DNA of 64,000 nucleotides from the NCBI RefSeq assembly GCF_039993895.1, contig NZ_CP121194.1, forward strand, positions 1,798,001 to 1,862,000, written 5' to 3'. Origin of the DNA: Edaphobacter paludis (lineage in GTDB: Bacteria > Acidobacteriota > Terriglobia > Terriglobales > Acidobacteriaceae). The notes beneath the pieces are model-generated. The model made no database searches. It saw only the letters and a list, made by a program, of their open reading frames with translations, and was not told the DNA's origin. Within the stretch, counting starts at the first letter, position 1. The number at the start of each line of letters is the position of its first letter. A program made the position numbers and the translations under genes. Positions 40,582 through 49,322 of this stretch are shown here, in pieces.

Positions 40582-42149
40582 TTTGCACCTCCGGTTTGCG
40601 CCGGAGCAGGTGTTCGAGGAGTGGGCAGTTGGGAAGGCTCGGGATTCTGTTGGGGTGGGACGAAGTCGATCTGCGCGCTGGTGCGATTGCTGGCAACAAA
40701 GATCTTATTAGCTACGCGGCGTACGTCCGCCTTGTTGACAGCGTCGATCTTGTCCAACTGGCGAAATAATTCTCGCCAGTCTCCGTAGCGCGTCTGATAT
40801 TCGGCGAGCTGGTGGGCGAGACCTTCGTTGTCGGCGAGGCCGCGTAATAGATCGGCACGCGCACGGGTCTTGAAGCGGGCAAGCTCTTCATCGGTTACAT
40901 CTTCATTCTTGAGGCGATCAATTTCTTTGTGGATTGCCGTCCGCATCTCCTCAGGCGAATGGCCGGGGAGGGGAACGGCATACACGGCGAACAGGCCGGG
41001 ATACTTTTCGCCGGGGAAGCCGCTGAAGCCTTCGGCCTCCGCGGCAATGCGCTGATCGCGTACAAGGCTGCGATAAAGCCGCGCGGTGCGACCATTGGAG
41101 AAGATGTCGGTGATGGCGTCATAGACGGCATCGTCAGGATCGCGGTAGTCGGGGCGGTGGTAGCCCTCGATATAGAAAGGCTGGGTTGCCTCTTTGATGA
41201 CGACGGATTTTTCCGCGAACTGCGGCGGCTCGATGGTCGTCATCGGTTCGGGCTTCGGGCCTGCGGGGATGGGGGCAAAGTAACGTTCAAGAATGGGCAT
41301 CGCGGTGGATGCCTTCACGTCGCCGACTACCGCAATCACGATATTCGAGGGCACGTAATACTTCTTGTGAAAGGCTTCGGCTTCGGTCGCGGTGACCTGG
41401 CTGATCTCGCTCTCCCAGCCGACTCCGCTACGCCCATAGGGATGAGCCACATAGGCTGTGGCCAGAAGCTGCTCGACCATGCGGCCTATCGGGGACGAGT
41501 CGATGCGCATCCGGCGTTCTTCCTGTACTACATCTCGCTCTTTATAAAATTCTCGTTCGACGGGATGCCCGATTCGCTGACTCTCTAGATAAGCCCAAAG
41601 CTGCAGGCGGTTGGATGGCATACTCCAGAAGTATTCGGTGGAATCCTCGCTGGTGGATGCGTTGACTCCTACGGCACCATTCTGCTCCGCGATCTGCGAG
41701 AACTGATTGGGAATGACATATTTCTCAGCGGCAGCCTGGGCGTCCTGGAACACCTTCTTGAGCTGCGCCAGTTTGGCCGGATTCTGACCGACTCGCTTGC
41801 GAAACTCGGCATCGTAAGCGGCGTAGGCCACTTCAACCTTTGCCAGAGCGATTTTTTCGGCAGGATAGTTGGTGGTGCCGATCTCAGTGGACCCCTTGAA
41901 GGCCATGTGTTCGAACATGTGAGCCAGGCCGCTGTCGCCCTGCGGGTCGTCCGCCGATCCTGCATCGACCAGAGTGTAGAAACTGAAGACGGGCGCTTCG
42001 GGCCGCTCGCAGACGATGAGCGTGAGACCGTTTGGAAGCACCTTTACGGTTGTGCGCTTTTCGAAGCTGGCGAGGTCCTGCGCTTTTGCCGTGCAACATA
42101 GAGCCATCCCAAGCAGCAGTGTTGCAGCAATCGCACTTCGAACTCGCAC
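40578..42149 (-). CDS. Secreted M16-family zinc metallopeptidase (catalytic subunit)
   Basis: The 523-residue protein starts at a GTG at 42149 that has an excellent ribosome-binding site (GGAGGT, 6 nt upstream); longer ATG readings do not. A signal peptide (SAIAATLLLGMALCCTAKAQ) is followed by an M16 domain pair. H77-M-F-E80-H81 in GLAHMFEHMAFKGS is the inverted zinc motif, and a downstream Glu in LESQRIGHPV completes the site. The C-terminal half is FGSR-like (TDIFSNGRTARLYRSLVRDQ). It would degrade peptides in the periplasm. It is translationally coupled to the inactive M16 gene, giving an active/inactive pair. Confidence 0.92.
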   Translation of the reverse strand: MRVRSAIAATLLLGMALCCTAKAQDLASFEKRTTVKVLPNGLTLIVCERPEAPVFSFYTLVDAGSADDPQGDSGLAHMFEHMAFKGSTEIGTTNYPAEKIALAKVEVAYAAYDAEFRKRVGQNPAKLAQLKKVFQDAQAAAEKYVIPNQFSQIAEQNGAVGVNASTSEDSTEYFWSMPSNRLQLWAYLESQRIGHPVEREFYKERDVVQEERRMRIDSSPIGRMVEQLLATAYVAHPYGRSGVGWESEISQVTATEAEAFHKKYYVPSNIVIAVVGDVKASTAMPILERYFAPIPAGPKPEPMTTIEPPQFAEKSVVIKEATQPFYIEGYHRPDYRDPDDAVYDAITDIFSNGRTARLYRSLVRDQRIAAEAEGFSGFPGEKYPGLFAVYAVPLPGHSPEEMRTAIHKEIDRLKNEDVTDEELARFKTRARADLLRGLADNEGLAHQLAEYQTRYGDWRELFRQLDKIDAVNKADVRRVANKIFVASNRTSAQIDFVPPQQNPEPSQLPTPRTPAPAQTGGAK

Positions 42150-42243
42150 AGAACTACCTCCAAAAATGATTATTGCAAGAAGTCTAACTATACCGAAATG
42201 GCAGCGTTCGAGGTTGCGGAGCGTAATCGGCAAACGTCTGTTC

Positions 42244-42258
42244 TAATGGTGTCCATTA
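42244..42258. promoter_or_regulatory. Inverted repeat upstream of the GH105 gene
   Basis: TAATGG-TGT-CCATTA, perfect 6-bp arms, in the divergent region between the M16 and GH105 genes. A possible operator; chance occurrence is not excluded. Confidence 0.3.
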
Positions 42259-42269
42259 TGTCTTCTGTC

Positions 42270-42282
42270 GAAAGATTCTTTC
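42270..42282. promoter_or_regulatory. KdgR-like inverted repeat upstream of the GH105 gene
   Basis: GAAAGATTCTTTC, a 13-bp inverted repeat of the same form (GAAA-N5-TTTC) as the site upstream of the GH35 operon, 18 bp before the ATG at 42300. If an earlier ATG (42198 or 42258) is the true start, it would lie inside the coding region and the reading as operator would fall. Confidence 0.35.
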
Positions 42283-42299
42283 TTCCGTTCACGCGCAAA

Positions 42300-43481
42300 A
42301 TGAGTGGTTCAAACTTTCTGGGCGCATTGCTGCTCAGTGCATTTCTGGCGGGCTCTTGCTTCAGCGCGGGGGCACAGACACCTGCTCCGAAGTCGGCGGT
42401 CGTCCCTATCAATCGGGATGCGGCAGGCGACGCTCCTGACGATCCCGGTCCGCTCGCGACCGATCTTTCTTCTGCGATCAAACCCAAAGCCATCTCTGCG
42501 GTGATGAAGAAGGTCGCCGATTGGGAACTGACGGTTGCCGAGCCCAGCTTCAACCAGCAATGGACGTTTGCCGCGCTCTATGACGGGCTGCTTGCCGCTT
42601 CGTCTACGACGCACGATGCGAAGTACCGCAATGCGGTGGTCCATATGGCGGAGGGCTTCAACTGGCAGTTGCTGGATAATCGGTTTCCTCATGCCGACGA
42701 TCAGGCGCTGGGGCAGGCTTATCTCGATCTCTATCGCGCCGACCGCCAGCCTGTGCGACTGGCCGATACCAAGGCCGTGATGGATCGTCTCGTCGTACGC
42801 CCCGATGATCCCAATAAGCTGCTGTGGTGGTGGTGCGATGCTTTGTTCATGTCGCCGCCTGTGCTTGCCCGCACCTATGCGATTACTCACGACAAGAAGT
42901 ATCTCGACTATATGGACCATGAGTGGTGGCTTACCTCCGCCAGTCTCTATGACCCGCAGGAACATCTATACTTCCGCGATAGCCGCTACCTGACCCAGAA
43001 GCAGGCGAATGGCAAGAAGTTGTTCTGGTCGCGCGGCAATGGGTGGGTGATGGGCGGCCTGGTGAACGTGCTTGAGTTCATGCCTGCCGATTATCCGAGC
43101 CGTGCGAAATATGTAGAGCAGTTCCGGCAGATGGCGGCAAAGCTCGCAGAGATTCAGAGTCCCGATGGACTCTGGCGTTCCGGCTTGCTCGATCCCGGCG
43201 CCTATGAGCTTCCCGAGGTTTCGGGATCTGCGTTTGTAACCTACGGCATCGCTTATGGAATCAACCATCACATTCTCGATCGCGCCAAGTATGAGCCTGT
43301 TGTCGAGAAGGCGTGGAAGGGGATGCTGAGCCACGTCTATGCCGATGGCCGACTTGGCTCCATCCAGCCGATCGATGGACAACCTGGAAAGTTCAAGCCG
43401 TCGGCCAGCTATGTCTACGGCGTTGGAGGCTTCCTTCTCGCGGGATCGGAGATGCACCGCCTGGCGGAGTCAAAGCACTGA
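42300..43481 (+). CDS. Unsaturated rhamnogalacturonyl hydrolase, GH105 (YteR/YesR-like)
   Basis: About 393 residues. A signal peptide (FLGALLLSAFLAGSCFSAGAQ) is followed by an alpha/alpha-barrel. Signatures are QWTFAALYDGLLAAS, NRFPHADDQALGQAYLDLYR (with the Asp expected to protonate the double bond), LLWWWCDALFMSPPVLARTYAITHDKKYLDYM and LFWSRGNGWVMGGLVNVLEFMP. Family 105 removes the unsaturated galacturonyl group left by rhamnogalacturonan lyases. The product would go on to galacturonate metabolism. The start is uncertain: ATG at 42300 gives the best signal peptide, but 42258 and 42198 are open. It is divergent from the M16 operon and 8 kb from the other pectin genes. Confidence 0.9.
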   Translation: MSGSNFLGALLLSAFLAGSCFSAGAQTPAPKSAVVPINRDAAGDAPDDPGPLATDLSSAIKPKAISAVMKKVADWELTVAEPSFNQQWTFAALYDGLLAASSTTHDAKYRNAVVHMAEGFNWQLLDNRFPHADDQALGQAYLDLYRADRQPVRLADTKAVMDRLVVRPDDPNKLLWWWCDALFMSPPVLARTYAITHDKKYLDYMDHEWWLTSASLYDPQEHLYFRDSRYLTQKQANGKKLFWSRGNGWVMGGLVNVLEFMPADYPSRAKYVEQFRQMAAKLAEIQSPDGLWRSGLLDPGAYELPEVSGSAFVTYGIAYGINHHILDRAKYEPVVEKAWKGMLSHVYADGRLGSIQPIDGQPGKFKPSASYVYGVGGFLLAGSEMHRLAESKH

Positions 43482-43515
43482 GTTGCAACGAGGTCTTACT
43501 GTCATAGCTGCTTGA

Positions 43516-43539
43516 CGTACTGAATGGTCATTCAGTACG
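43516..43539. promoter_or_regulatory. Perfect palindrome upstream of the beta-oxidation operon (FadR-like operator)
   Basis: Perfect 11-bp arms CGTACTGAATG and CATTCAGTACG with a 2-bp GT centre, 36 bp before the fadN-like start codon. The inner part TGAATG..CATTCA resembles the known Bacillus FadR site TGAATGA-N4-TCATTCA. A TetR-type acyl-CoA-responsive repressor is the likely binder; no such gene lies in the window. Confidence 0.6.
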
Positions 43540-43575
43540 CTTCAAGCGTCCGAGGTTTTCTCCGGAGTTCGCCTG

Positions 43576-46053
43576 ATGCCCGAGAGCAGCGTCGCAGCAA
43601 GACAGATACGCAAAGCCGCCGTTCTCGGAGCCGGAACCATGGGCTCTCGTATTGCTGCGCACATCGCCAACACAGGCGTTCCCGTGGTCCTCCTCGACAT
43701 TGTGCCTCCCGGAACGGCTTCGGACGCTCCGAAGCAGGAGCGGAATAAGCTGGTTCTTGCGGCGATCGATGCTCTGAAGAAGTCCAAGCCGGCTGCTTTC
43801 TACGTGCCCGACAACGCTCGCTTCATCACGATCGGCAACTTTGAGGACGACCTTCGCCTTATCGCCGACTGCGACTGGATTCTTGAGGCGGTCGCCGAAA
43901 ACCTCGACATCAAGCGTTCGCTGCTGTTCAAAGTTCAGCAGCATCTCCGCGCGGATGCAATCCTTACGACCAACACCAGCGGTCTGCCCATCGCGGACAT
44001 TGCAGCCAGTCTTCCCGGCGATCTGAAGCCGCATTTCTTTGGCACGCACTTCTTCAATCCGCCGCGTTATATGCGTCTGCTCGAGATCGTTCCAGGCGCA
44101 GAGACGGATCCCGCTGACGTGGCTACGATTACGCGCTTCTGTGATCAACGGCTGGGCAAGACCGTCGTCCGCTCGCACGATACGCCCAACTTCATCGCCA
44201 ACCGTATTGGAACCTTCAGCATGGGCAACGCTATTCGCCTGATGCAGGCGCAGGGATTGTCCATCGAAGAGGTGGATGCTCTTACCGGCTCCGCGCTGGG
44301 CTGGCCAAGGACAGGGACCTTTCGGCTCGGCGATATGGTTGGCATCGACGTGTTTGCCCACGTCGCAAAAAACTTCGAAGCGCAGGCAGCACGAATTAAA
44401 GATGAGCGAGCCGATGTTGGGCTGGCACCTTTTATCGACAAGATGATTGAGAAGAGATGGCTCGGCGACAAGACGGGGCAAGGATTTTATAAAAAAGCGA
44501 GCGGAGACTCCGGTAAAAGTGGCGGAAAGGACTCGGAAGGTCGCGATCTACGCCTCGTCCTCGACTGGCAGACGCTGGACTACAGGCCCAGCGTGCGGCC
44601 TAAGTTCCCCGCGCTCGACATGGCAAAGAACGTCGAATCGACCGCCGCACGTATTCCACAACTTCTTCACGCTGATGCATCGAAATCTAAAGCCGCGGCA
44701 TTTTACTGGCCGCTGCTCACTGAACTATTCACCTATTCCTCGAACCGGGTTCCTGAGATAACCGACAGCATTGTCGAGGTAGATGAGGCCATGAAGGCGG
44801 GTTTCAACTGGGAGCTTGGGCCTTTTGAGATGTTCGATGCCGCCGGAGTCCGCACCACGACGGAAAAGATGCGTGCCGCGGGAGCGCCCATTGCCGCCAG
44901 CGTCGAGAAGCTTCTAGCCATAGGCGAAAGCTGGTACAAGGATGACCCGGCTGTTCCCAGCGGACGAGTCTTCTTCGATCCCGTCACTGGCAGCTACAAG
45001 CCCGTGCCCATGGTGGAGGGCGTCACGTCGCTTGCCACCATTAAGAAGGCCCGCGGGGTGGTCAGAAAGAATCCCGGAGCTTCCATCATTGATCTGGGTC
45101 AGGGCGTTGCCGCCATCGAGCTGCACTCGAAGATGAACGCGCTTGGCGACGATATCGTCTCGCTGATTACACAGACGCTGAAGCCTTCCAGCCAGCAGGT
45201 GACGGACTTCGATGCCTTCGTCATTACTGGCGAATCGGCGAATTTCTCTGTGGGCGCTAACCTCATGCAACTTCTTCTCACGATCCAGGACGAGGAGTGG
45301 GATGAGGTCGATCTTGCGGTCCGCAACTTCCAGAACATGACCCAGACGATTAAATTTTGTCCGCGTCCTGTCGTTGTGGCGCCGTACGGCATGTGCCTCG
45401 GCGGAGGCACGGAGATCTCTCTTCATGCTGCCGCTCGACAGCCCCATGCGGAACTCTATATGGGTCTCGTCGAGGCGGGTGTAGGGCTCATCCCCGGCGG
45501 CGGAGGTTGCAAGGAGATGGTTTTGCGCAGTATCGAGGCAGGATCGAGCATTCGGCCGGATGCGCGCGGCGAAGGCGTCGAAATATTTGAGGCACTCAAG
45601 AAGAACTTTGAGACGATTGCCAAGGCGACTGTTTCAACCTCTGCGGCAGAGGCTCGCAACCTCGGTTTTCTCCGGCCTTCGGACAACATCACGATCAACC
45701 GCGATCGACTCCTTACTGACGCTAGACTTCGTGCCCGTGCTATAGCGGATGCTGGATACGCCACACCCATTCCGCGTACCGATATTCCCGCGCCCGGCGA
45801 GAGCGTTCTGGCGACGTTGAAGCTGGCTGTCTGGACGATGCGCGAGGGACAGTACATCTCCGATCATGACACTAAGGTGGCCAATTGGATCGCCTATGCG
45901 CTTTGCGGAGGCAATGTCACTCCCGGCACGCTGGTCAGCGAACAGCATCTGCTAGATCTCGAGCGCGAGGCATTTCTTAGCTTGTGCGGAGAGAAGAAGA
46001 CGCAGGAGCGCATCGCTTTCACCTTGAAGACGGGAAAGCCGTTGAGGAACTAG
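43576..46053 (+). CDS. 3-hydroxyacyl-CoA dehydrogenase / enoyl-CoA hydratase (FadN/FadB type)
   Basis: The 825-residue bifunctional enzyme opens with the NAD-binding segment of 3-hydroxyacyl-CoA dehydrogenases (KAAVLGAGTMGSRIAAHIANTGVPVVLLDI). It continues with the catalytic-domain pattern (FGTHFFNPPRYMRLLEIVPG, SHDTPNFIANRIGTFS). A C-terminal crotonase domain lies at about 490-700 (FVITGESANFSVGANLMQLL, GMCLGGGTEISLHAAARQPHAELYMGLVEAGVGLIPGGGGCKEMVLR). This order, dehydrogenase first, is that of FadN (YusL) rather than E. coli FadB. It carries out hydration and oxidation steps of beta-oxidation. A thiolase gene follows after 24 bp. Confidence 0.92.
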   Translation: MPESSVAARQIRKAAVLGAGTMGSRIAAHIANTGVPVVLLDIVPPGTASDAPKQERNKLVLAAIDALKKSKPAAFYVPDNARFITIGNFEDDLRLIADCDWILEAVAENLDIKRSLLFKVQQHLRADAILTTNTSGLPIADIAASLPGDLKPHFFGTHFFNPPRYMRLLEIVPGAETDPADVATITRFCDQRLGKTVVRSHDTPNFIANRIGTFSMGNAIRLMQAQGLSIEEVDALTGSALGWPRTGTFRLGDMVGIDVFAHVAKNFEAQAARIKDERADVGLAPFIDKMIEKRWLGDKTGQGFYKKASGDSGKSGGKDSEGRDLRLVLDWQTLDYRPSVRPKFPALDMAKNVESTAARIPQLLHADASKSKAAAFYWPLLTELFTYSSNRVPEITDSIVEVDEAMKAGFNWELGPFEMFDAAGVRTTTEKMRAAGAPIAASVEKLLAIGESWYKDDPAVPSGRVFFDPVTGSYKPVPMVEGVTSLATIKKARGVVRKNPGASIIDLGQGVAAIELHSKMNALGDDIVSLITQTLKPSSQQVTDFDAFVITGESANFSVGANLMQLLLTIQDEEWDEVDLAVRNFQNMTQTIKFCPRPVVVAPYGMCLGGGTEISLHAAARQPHAELYMGLVEAGVGLIPGGGGCKEMVLRSIEAGSSIRPDARGEGVEIFEALKKNFETIAKATVSTSAAEARNLGFLRPSDNITINRDRLLTDARLRARAIADAGYATPIPRTDIPAPGESVLATLKLAVWTMREGQYISDHDTKVANWIAYALCGGNVTPGTLVSEQHLLDLEREAFLSLCGEKKTQERIAFTLKTGKPLRN

Positions 46054-46077
46054 GAGCAGACCTGGAGTGGTCTTTCT

Positions 46078-47244
46078 ATGAACGAAGTCGTCATCGTGTC
46101 CGCAGTACGAACCGCAGTAGGCAAAGCTCCTCGCGGTACGCTTCGCACGACGAGGCCCGACGATCTCGCTGCGTTCGCCATTCAGGGGGCATTGGAGCGG
46201 GTGCCTCAGTTGGATAAGAAAGAGATTGAGGACGTGATTCTGGGTTGCGCGATGCCCGAGGCGGAGCAGGGAATGAACATTGCCCGGGTCGCAAGCTTTC
46301 GCGCCGGATTGCCCATTGAGACCGCTGCAATGACGATCAACCGTTACTGCGCCTCTGGCCTGCAAAGTATCGCTCTTGCTGCGGACCGCATTCGCGGTGG
46401 AAGCGCGGAGGTGATCCTCGCCGGAGGTGTCGAGAGCATGTCTTATGTTCCCTTTGGTGGCAATAAGATCTCCGTCAATCCATGGCTGGTGGAGAATTAT
46501 CCCGGCTCGTATATGTCGATGGGACTCACCGCCGAACGAGTGGCGGCCCATTATGGCATCACACGCGAGGCGATGGATCAGTTCTCCTATAACTCGCACC
46601 AGAAGGCCCTCGCTGCAATTGCTGCTGGAAGGTTCGACGATGAGATTGTTTCGGTTACGGTTACGAATACATCTGCCAACGGCAAGTCCGTCGAAACCGT
46701 CTTCAAGACCGATGAAGGTCCTCGCTCGGATACTTCTCTTGAAGCGCTTGCCAAGCTGAAGCCTGTCTTTCATGCCAAGGGGACAGTTACGGCAGGAAAC
46801 TCTTCGCAGACCTCCGACGGAGCTGCCGCTGCCGTAGTCATGTCCGCTAGCCGCGCTGCCGCACTCGGCATCAAGCCGCTGGCGAAGTTCATCGCGTTTG
46901 CGTATGCCGGATGTGATCCCGAAGAGATGGGCATCGGGCCGATCTACGCTATTCCCAAGGTCCTCAAGATGGCAGGGTTATCGTTGGACGACATTGCCGT
47001 CATTGAACTCAATGAAGCCTTCGCGGCGCAGTCGCTCGCAGTCCTCAAGGTGCTCGGCATTGATCCTGCGAAGGTCAATGTTAATGGAGGAGCCATCGCC
47101 CTCGGCCATCCCCTGGGCTGCACCGGAGCTAAACTCACTGCCACTCTTCTCCGCGAGATGCCGCGCCGCAATGCAAGGTACGGCATGGTAACAATGTGTG
47201 TAGGCGGAGGCATGGGCGCCGCCGGAATTTTCGAGGCTGCATAA
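46078..47244 (+). CDS. fadA: Acetyl-CoA C-acyltransferase (beta-oxidation thiolase)
   Basis: The 388-residue thiolase has all three active-site regions: NRYCASGLQSIA (acylated Cys), NGGAIALGHPLGCTGAK (His) and CVGGGMGAAGIFE (second Cys), with ELNEAFAAQ preceding the second. It cleaves 3-ketoacyl-CoA to acetyl-CoA and a shortened acyl-CoA. It is the second gene of a fadN-fadA-fadE-like operon, the same order as in Bacillus. Confidence 0.93.
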   Translation: MNEVVIVSAVRTAVGKAPRGTLRTTRPDDLAAFAIQGALERVPQLDKKEIEDVILGCAMPEAEQGMNIARVASFRAGLPIETAAMTINRYCASGLQSIALAADRIRGGSAEVILAGGVESMSYVPFGGNKISVNPWLVENYPGSYMSMGLTAERVAAHYGITREAMDQFSYNSHQKALAAIAAGRFDDEIVSVTVTNTSANGKSVETVFKTDEGPRSDTSLEALAKLKPVFHAKGTVTAGNSSQTSDGAAAAVVMSASRAAALGIKPLAKFIAFAYAGCDPEEMGIGPIYAIPKVLKMAGLSLDDIAVIELNEAFAAQSLAVLKVLGIDPAKVNVNGGAIALGHPLGCTGAKLTATLLREMPRRNARYGMVTMCVGGGMGAAGIFEAA

Positions 47245-47270
47245 CTGCTGTTAGATGTAAGGAGCTTGAT

Positions 47271-49094
47271 ATGGCCACGATGATCGTCCCCTCCGCGACT
47301 GCCGACACGAAGATCGTTCCAGGCGGTTCATTCCTTATCTCCGATCCCTCCCCGCAAGACTGTTTCTTCCCCGAAGACTTTTCCGAAGAGCAGCGCCAGA
47401 TCGCTCAGACGACAACCGAGTTTGCCACTAACGAGATCGTTCCCGTCTCTGATCAGATCGAAGCCAAAGATTTCTCCATCATCCGCCGCCTCCTCAAAGA
47501 AGCCTCCGAGCTTGGCCTGACCTCCGTGGATATCCCAGAAGAATACGGCGGTCTGGAGATGGACAAAGCCACCGCCGCTATCATCGCCGACAACATCGCC
47601 CGGCAGGGAAGCTTCTCGGTCATCTTCTCCGCGCACGTCGGTATTGGGACGCTGCCCATCGTCTGGTACGGCACCGCCGAGCAAAAAAAGAAGTATCTGC
47701 CTAAACTTGCCAGCGGCGAGTTCATCGGAGCCTACGCTCTCTCGGAGTCCACCAGCGGCTCCGACGCCGTCAGTGCCCGCAGCCGGGCCGTTCTATCCCA
47801 AGATAAGCAGACCTATACGCTGAATGGCGAAAAGATGTGGATCACCAACGCGGGATTCGCCGACCTTTTCACCGTCTTCGCGCAGTGCGCCATGCCCGAT
47901 GGCCCCAAGGCAGGCGAAGAAAAGCTCACCGCGTTTCTCGTAGAACGCGGAACGCCTGGACTTACCATCGGCAAAGAAGAACACAAGCTGGGCATACGCG
48001 GCAGTTCGACCTGCCCGCTCATCCTGGCAGACTGCAAGATCCCCGCAGCTAATCTGTTGGGCGAGGTGGGCAAAGGTACTCACATTGCCTTCAATATCCT
48101 CAACGTTGGCCGGTACAAGCTCGGTAATGCCGCTGTCGGGGCTGCGCGTATGGCGCTCGGCAACGGCATTCGCTACGCCAAGGAGCGCAAAGCCTTCGGC
48201 AAATCTATCTCTGAATTCGGCCTCATTCAGGAAAAGCTTGCAGACTGCGCGGTCGGCGTCTTCGTCGGCGAAGCGCTCTCCTACCGTACGGTAGGGATGA
48301 TCGACGCGGCCCTCTCCAATGTCGATAAACACGACACGTCCGCCATCCAAAAGGCAATTGAGGACTACGCCGTCGAGTGCAGCATCGTCAAGATCTGGGA
48401 CTCGGAGATGCTCGACCACGTCGTCGATGAAGTGTTGCAGATTTATGGGGGCTACGGCTATGTCGAGGAATATCCGGCCGAACGTGCTTACCGTGATTCG
48501 CGCATCAATCGGATTTTTGAAGGCACCAACGAGATCAATCGTCTCATCATCACGGGATGGCTGATGAAGTCGGCGATGTCCGGAAGGCTGGCGTTGATGC
48601 CCGCAATCAAGCGGCTTATGGACGAGGTGATGGCTGGTCCGGTCTCAAAGGAAGAGGTGGAAGGCCCGCTCAGCGAGGAATTCAATCTTCTGGCAAGCGC
48701 AAAGAAGCTGACCCTCTTTGCGACCGGAGCCGCCGCCCAGAGATACATGGCCAAAATCTCCGACGAGCAGGAGGTCATGGGGGCTATCGCCGAGATGGTT
48801 ATCGAGGTCTACGCGATGGAGTCGGCCATCCTGCGTGCGGAGAAAATTACTGCCTCGAAGAGAAGCGCCGGTGCCGAAATTCCTGTAGCCATGGCACGTA
48901 TCTACGCGGTGGGGGCCATGGAGAAGATTGAACTCTGTGCTCGCAAGGTTGTTGCCGCCGTAGCCGAAGGCGACATGGTCCGAACCCAGTTCACGATCCT
49001 CCGCCGCCTCGCTAAATATGATCCGGCAGACACTGTTGCTCTGCGTCGCCAGGTAGCCCAGCACATCATCAAGGCAGGGAAGTATGCGATCTGA
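47271..49094 (+). CDS. fadE: Acyl-CoA dehydrogenase (FadE type)
   Basis: The 607-residue FAD enzyme carries out the first oxidation of beta-oxidation. A core acyl-CoA dehydrogenase fold is clear: PEEYGGLEMDKATAAIIAD, AYALSESTSGSDAVSARSRA (FAD/substrate loop), ITNAGFADLFTVF, KLGIRGSSTCPLI, YAKERKAFGKSI and QIYGGYGYVEEYPAERAYRDSRINRIFEGTNEINR. An additional C-terminal domain of about 170 residues (NLLASAKKLTLFATGAAAQRYM...) makes it longer than the 380-residue classical enzymes, as in B. subtilis FadE. The ATG at 47271 has AAGGAG 6 nt upstream. It is third in the operon, 26 bp after the thiolase gene. Confidence 0.93.
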   Translation: MATMIVPSATADTKIVPGGSFLISDPSPQDCFFPEDFSEEQRQIAQTTTEFATNEIVPVSDQIEAKDFSIIRRLLKEASELGLTSVDIPEEYGGLEMDKATAAIIADNIARQGSFSVIFSAHVGIGTLPIVWYGTAEQKKKYLPKLASGEFIGAYALSESTSGSDAVSARSRAVLSQDKQTYTLNGEKMWITNAGFADLFTVFAQCAMPDGPKAGEEKLTAFLVERGTPGLTIGKEEHKLGIRGSSTCPLILADCKIPAANLLGEVGKGTHIAFNILNVGRYKLGNAAVGAARMALGNGIRYAKERKAFGKSISEFGLIQEKLADCAVGVFVGEALSYRTVGMIDAALSNVDKHDTSAIQKAIEDYAVECSIVKIWDSEMLDHVVDEVLQIYGGYGYVEEYPAERAYRDSRINRIFEGTNEINRLIITGWLMKSAMSGRLALMPAIKRLMDEVMAGPVSKEEVEGPLSEEFNLLASAKKLTLFATGAAAQRYMAKISDEQEVMGAIAEMVIEVYAMESAILRAEKITASKRSAGAEIPVAMARIYAVGAMEKIELCARKVVAAVAEGDMVRTQFTILRRLAKYDPADTVALRRQVAQHIIKAGKYAI

Positions 49095-49112
49095 ATCCCA
49101 CGCATGTGGGAT
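49095..49112 (+). terminator. Hairpin just after the fad operon
   Basis: ATCCCAC and GTGGGAT arms (49095-49101 and 49106-49112) with a GCAT loop, overlapping the stop codon region. No T-tract follows, so termination is only possible. Confidence 0.35.
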
Positions 49113-49322
49113 GTACTCGACGCGCAACATTTTTCTAGAATGGATGTTTAAGTGGGTGTGACGGTCAGGCACCGGGTTATAGTCCGCAAATCAATCAGTT
49201 GGCTGTCTACGATGCTGGAGTCTGCTCTCTTGACGCTGAAGTCCATCACCGTCGCAAGACGAAACTTGCGGTCGGCACGGGGCAATTGCAGTTGCTAAAC
49301 CATTACGCAGGAAAGACCATTT

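Noticed and set aside
49113..49322. Riboswitch or leader RNA before the sedolisin gene
   Set aside because: The stretch has a few short complementary words but no known aptamer pattern and no terminator/antiterminator pair.
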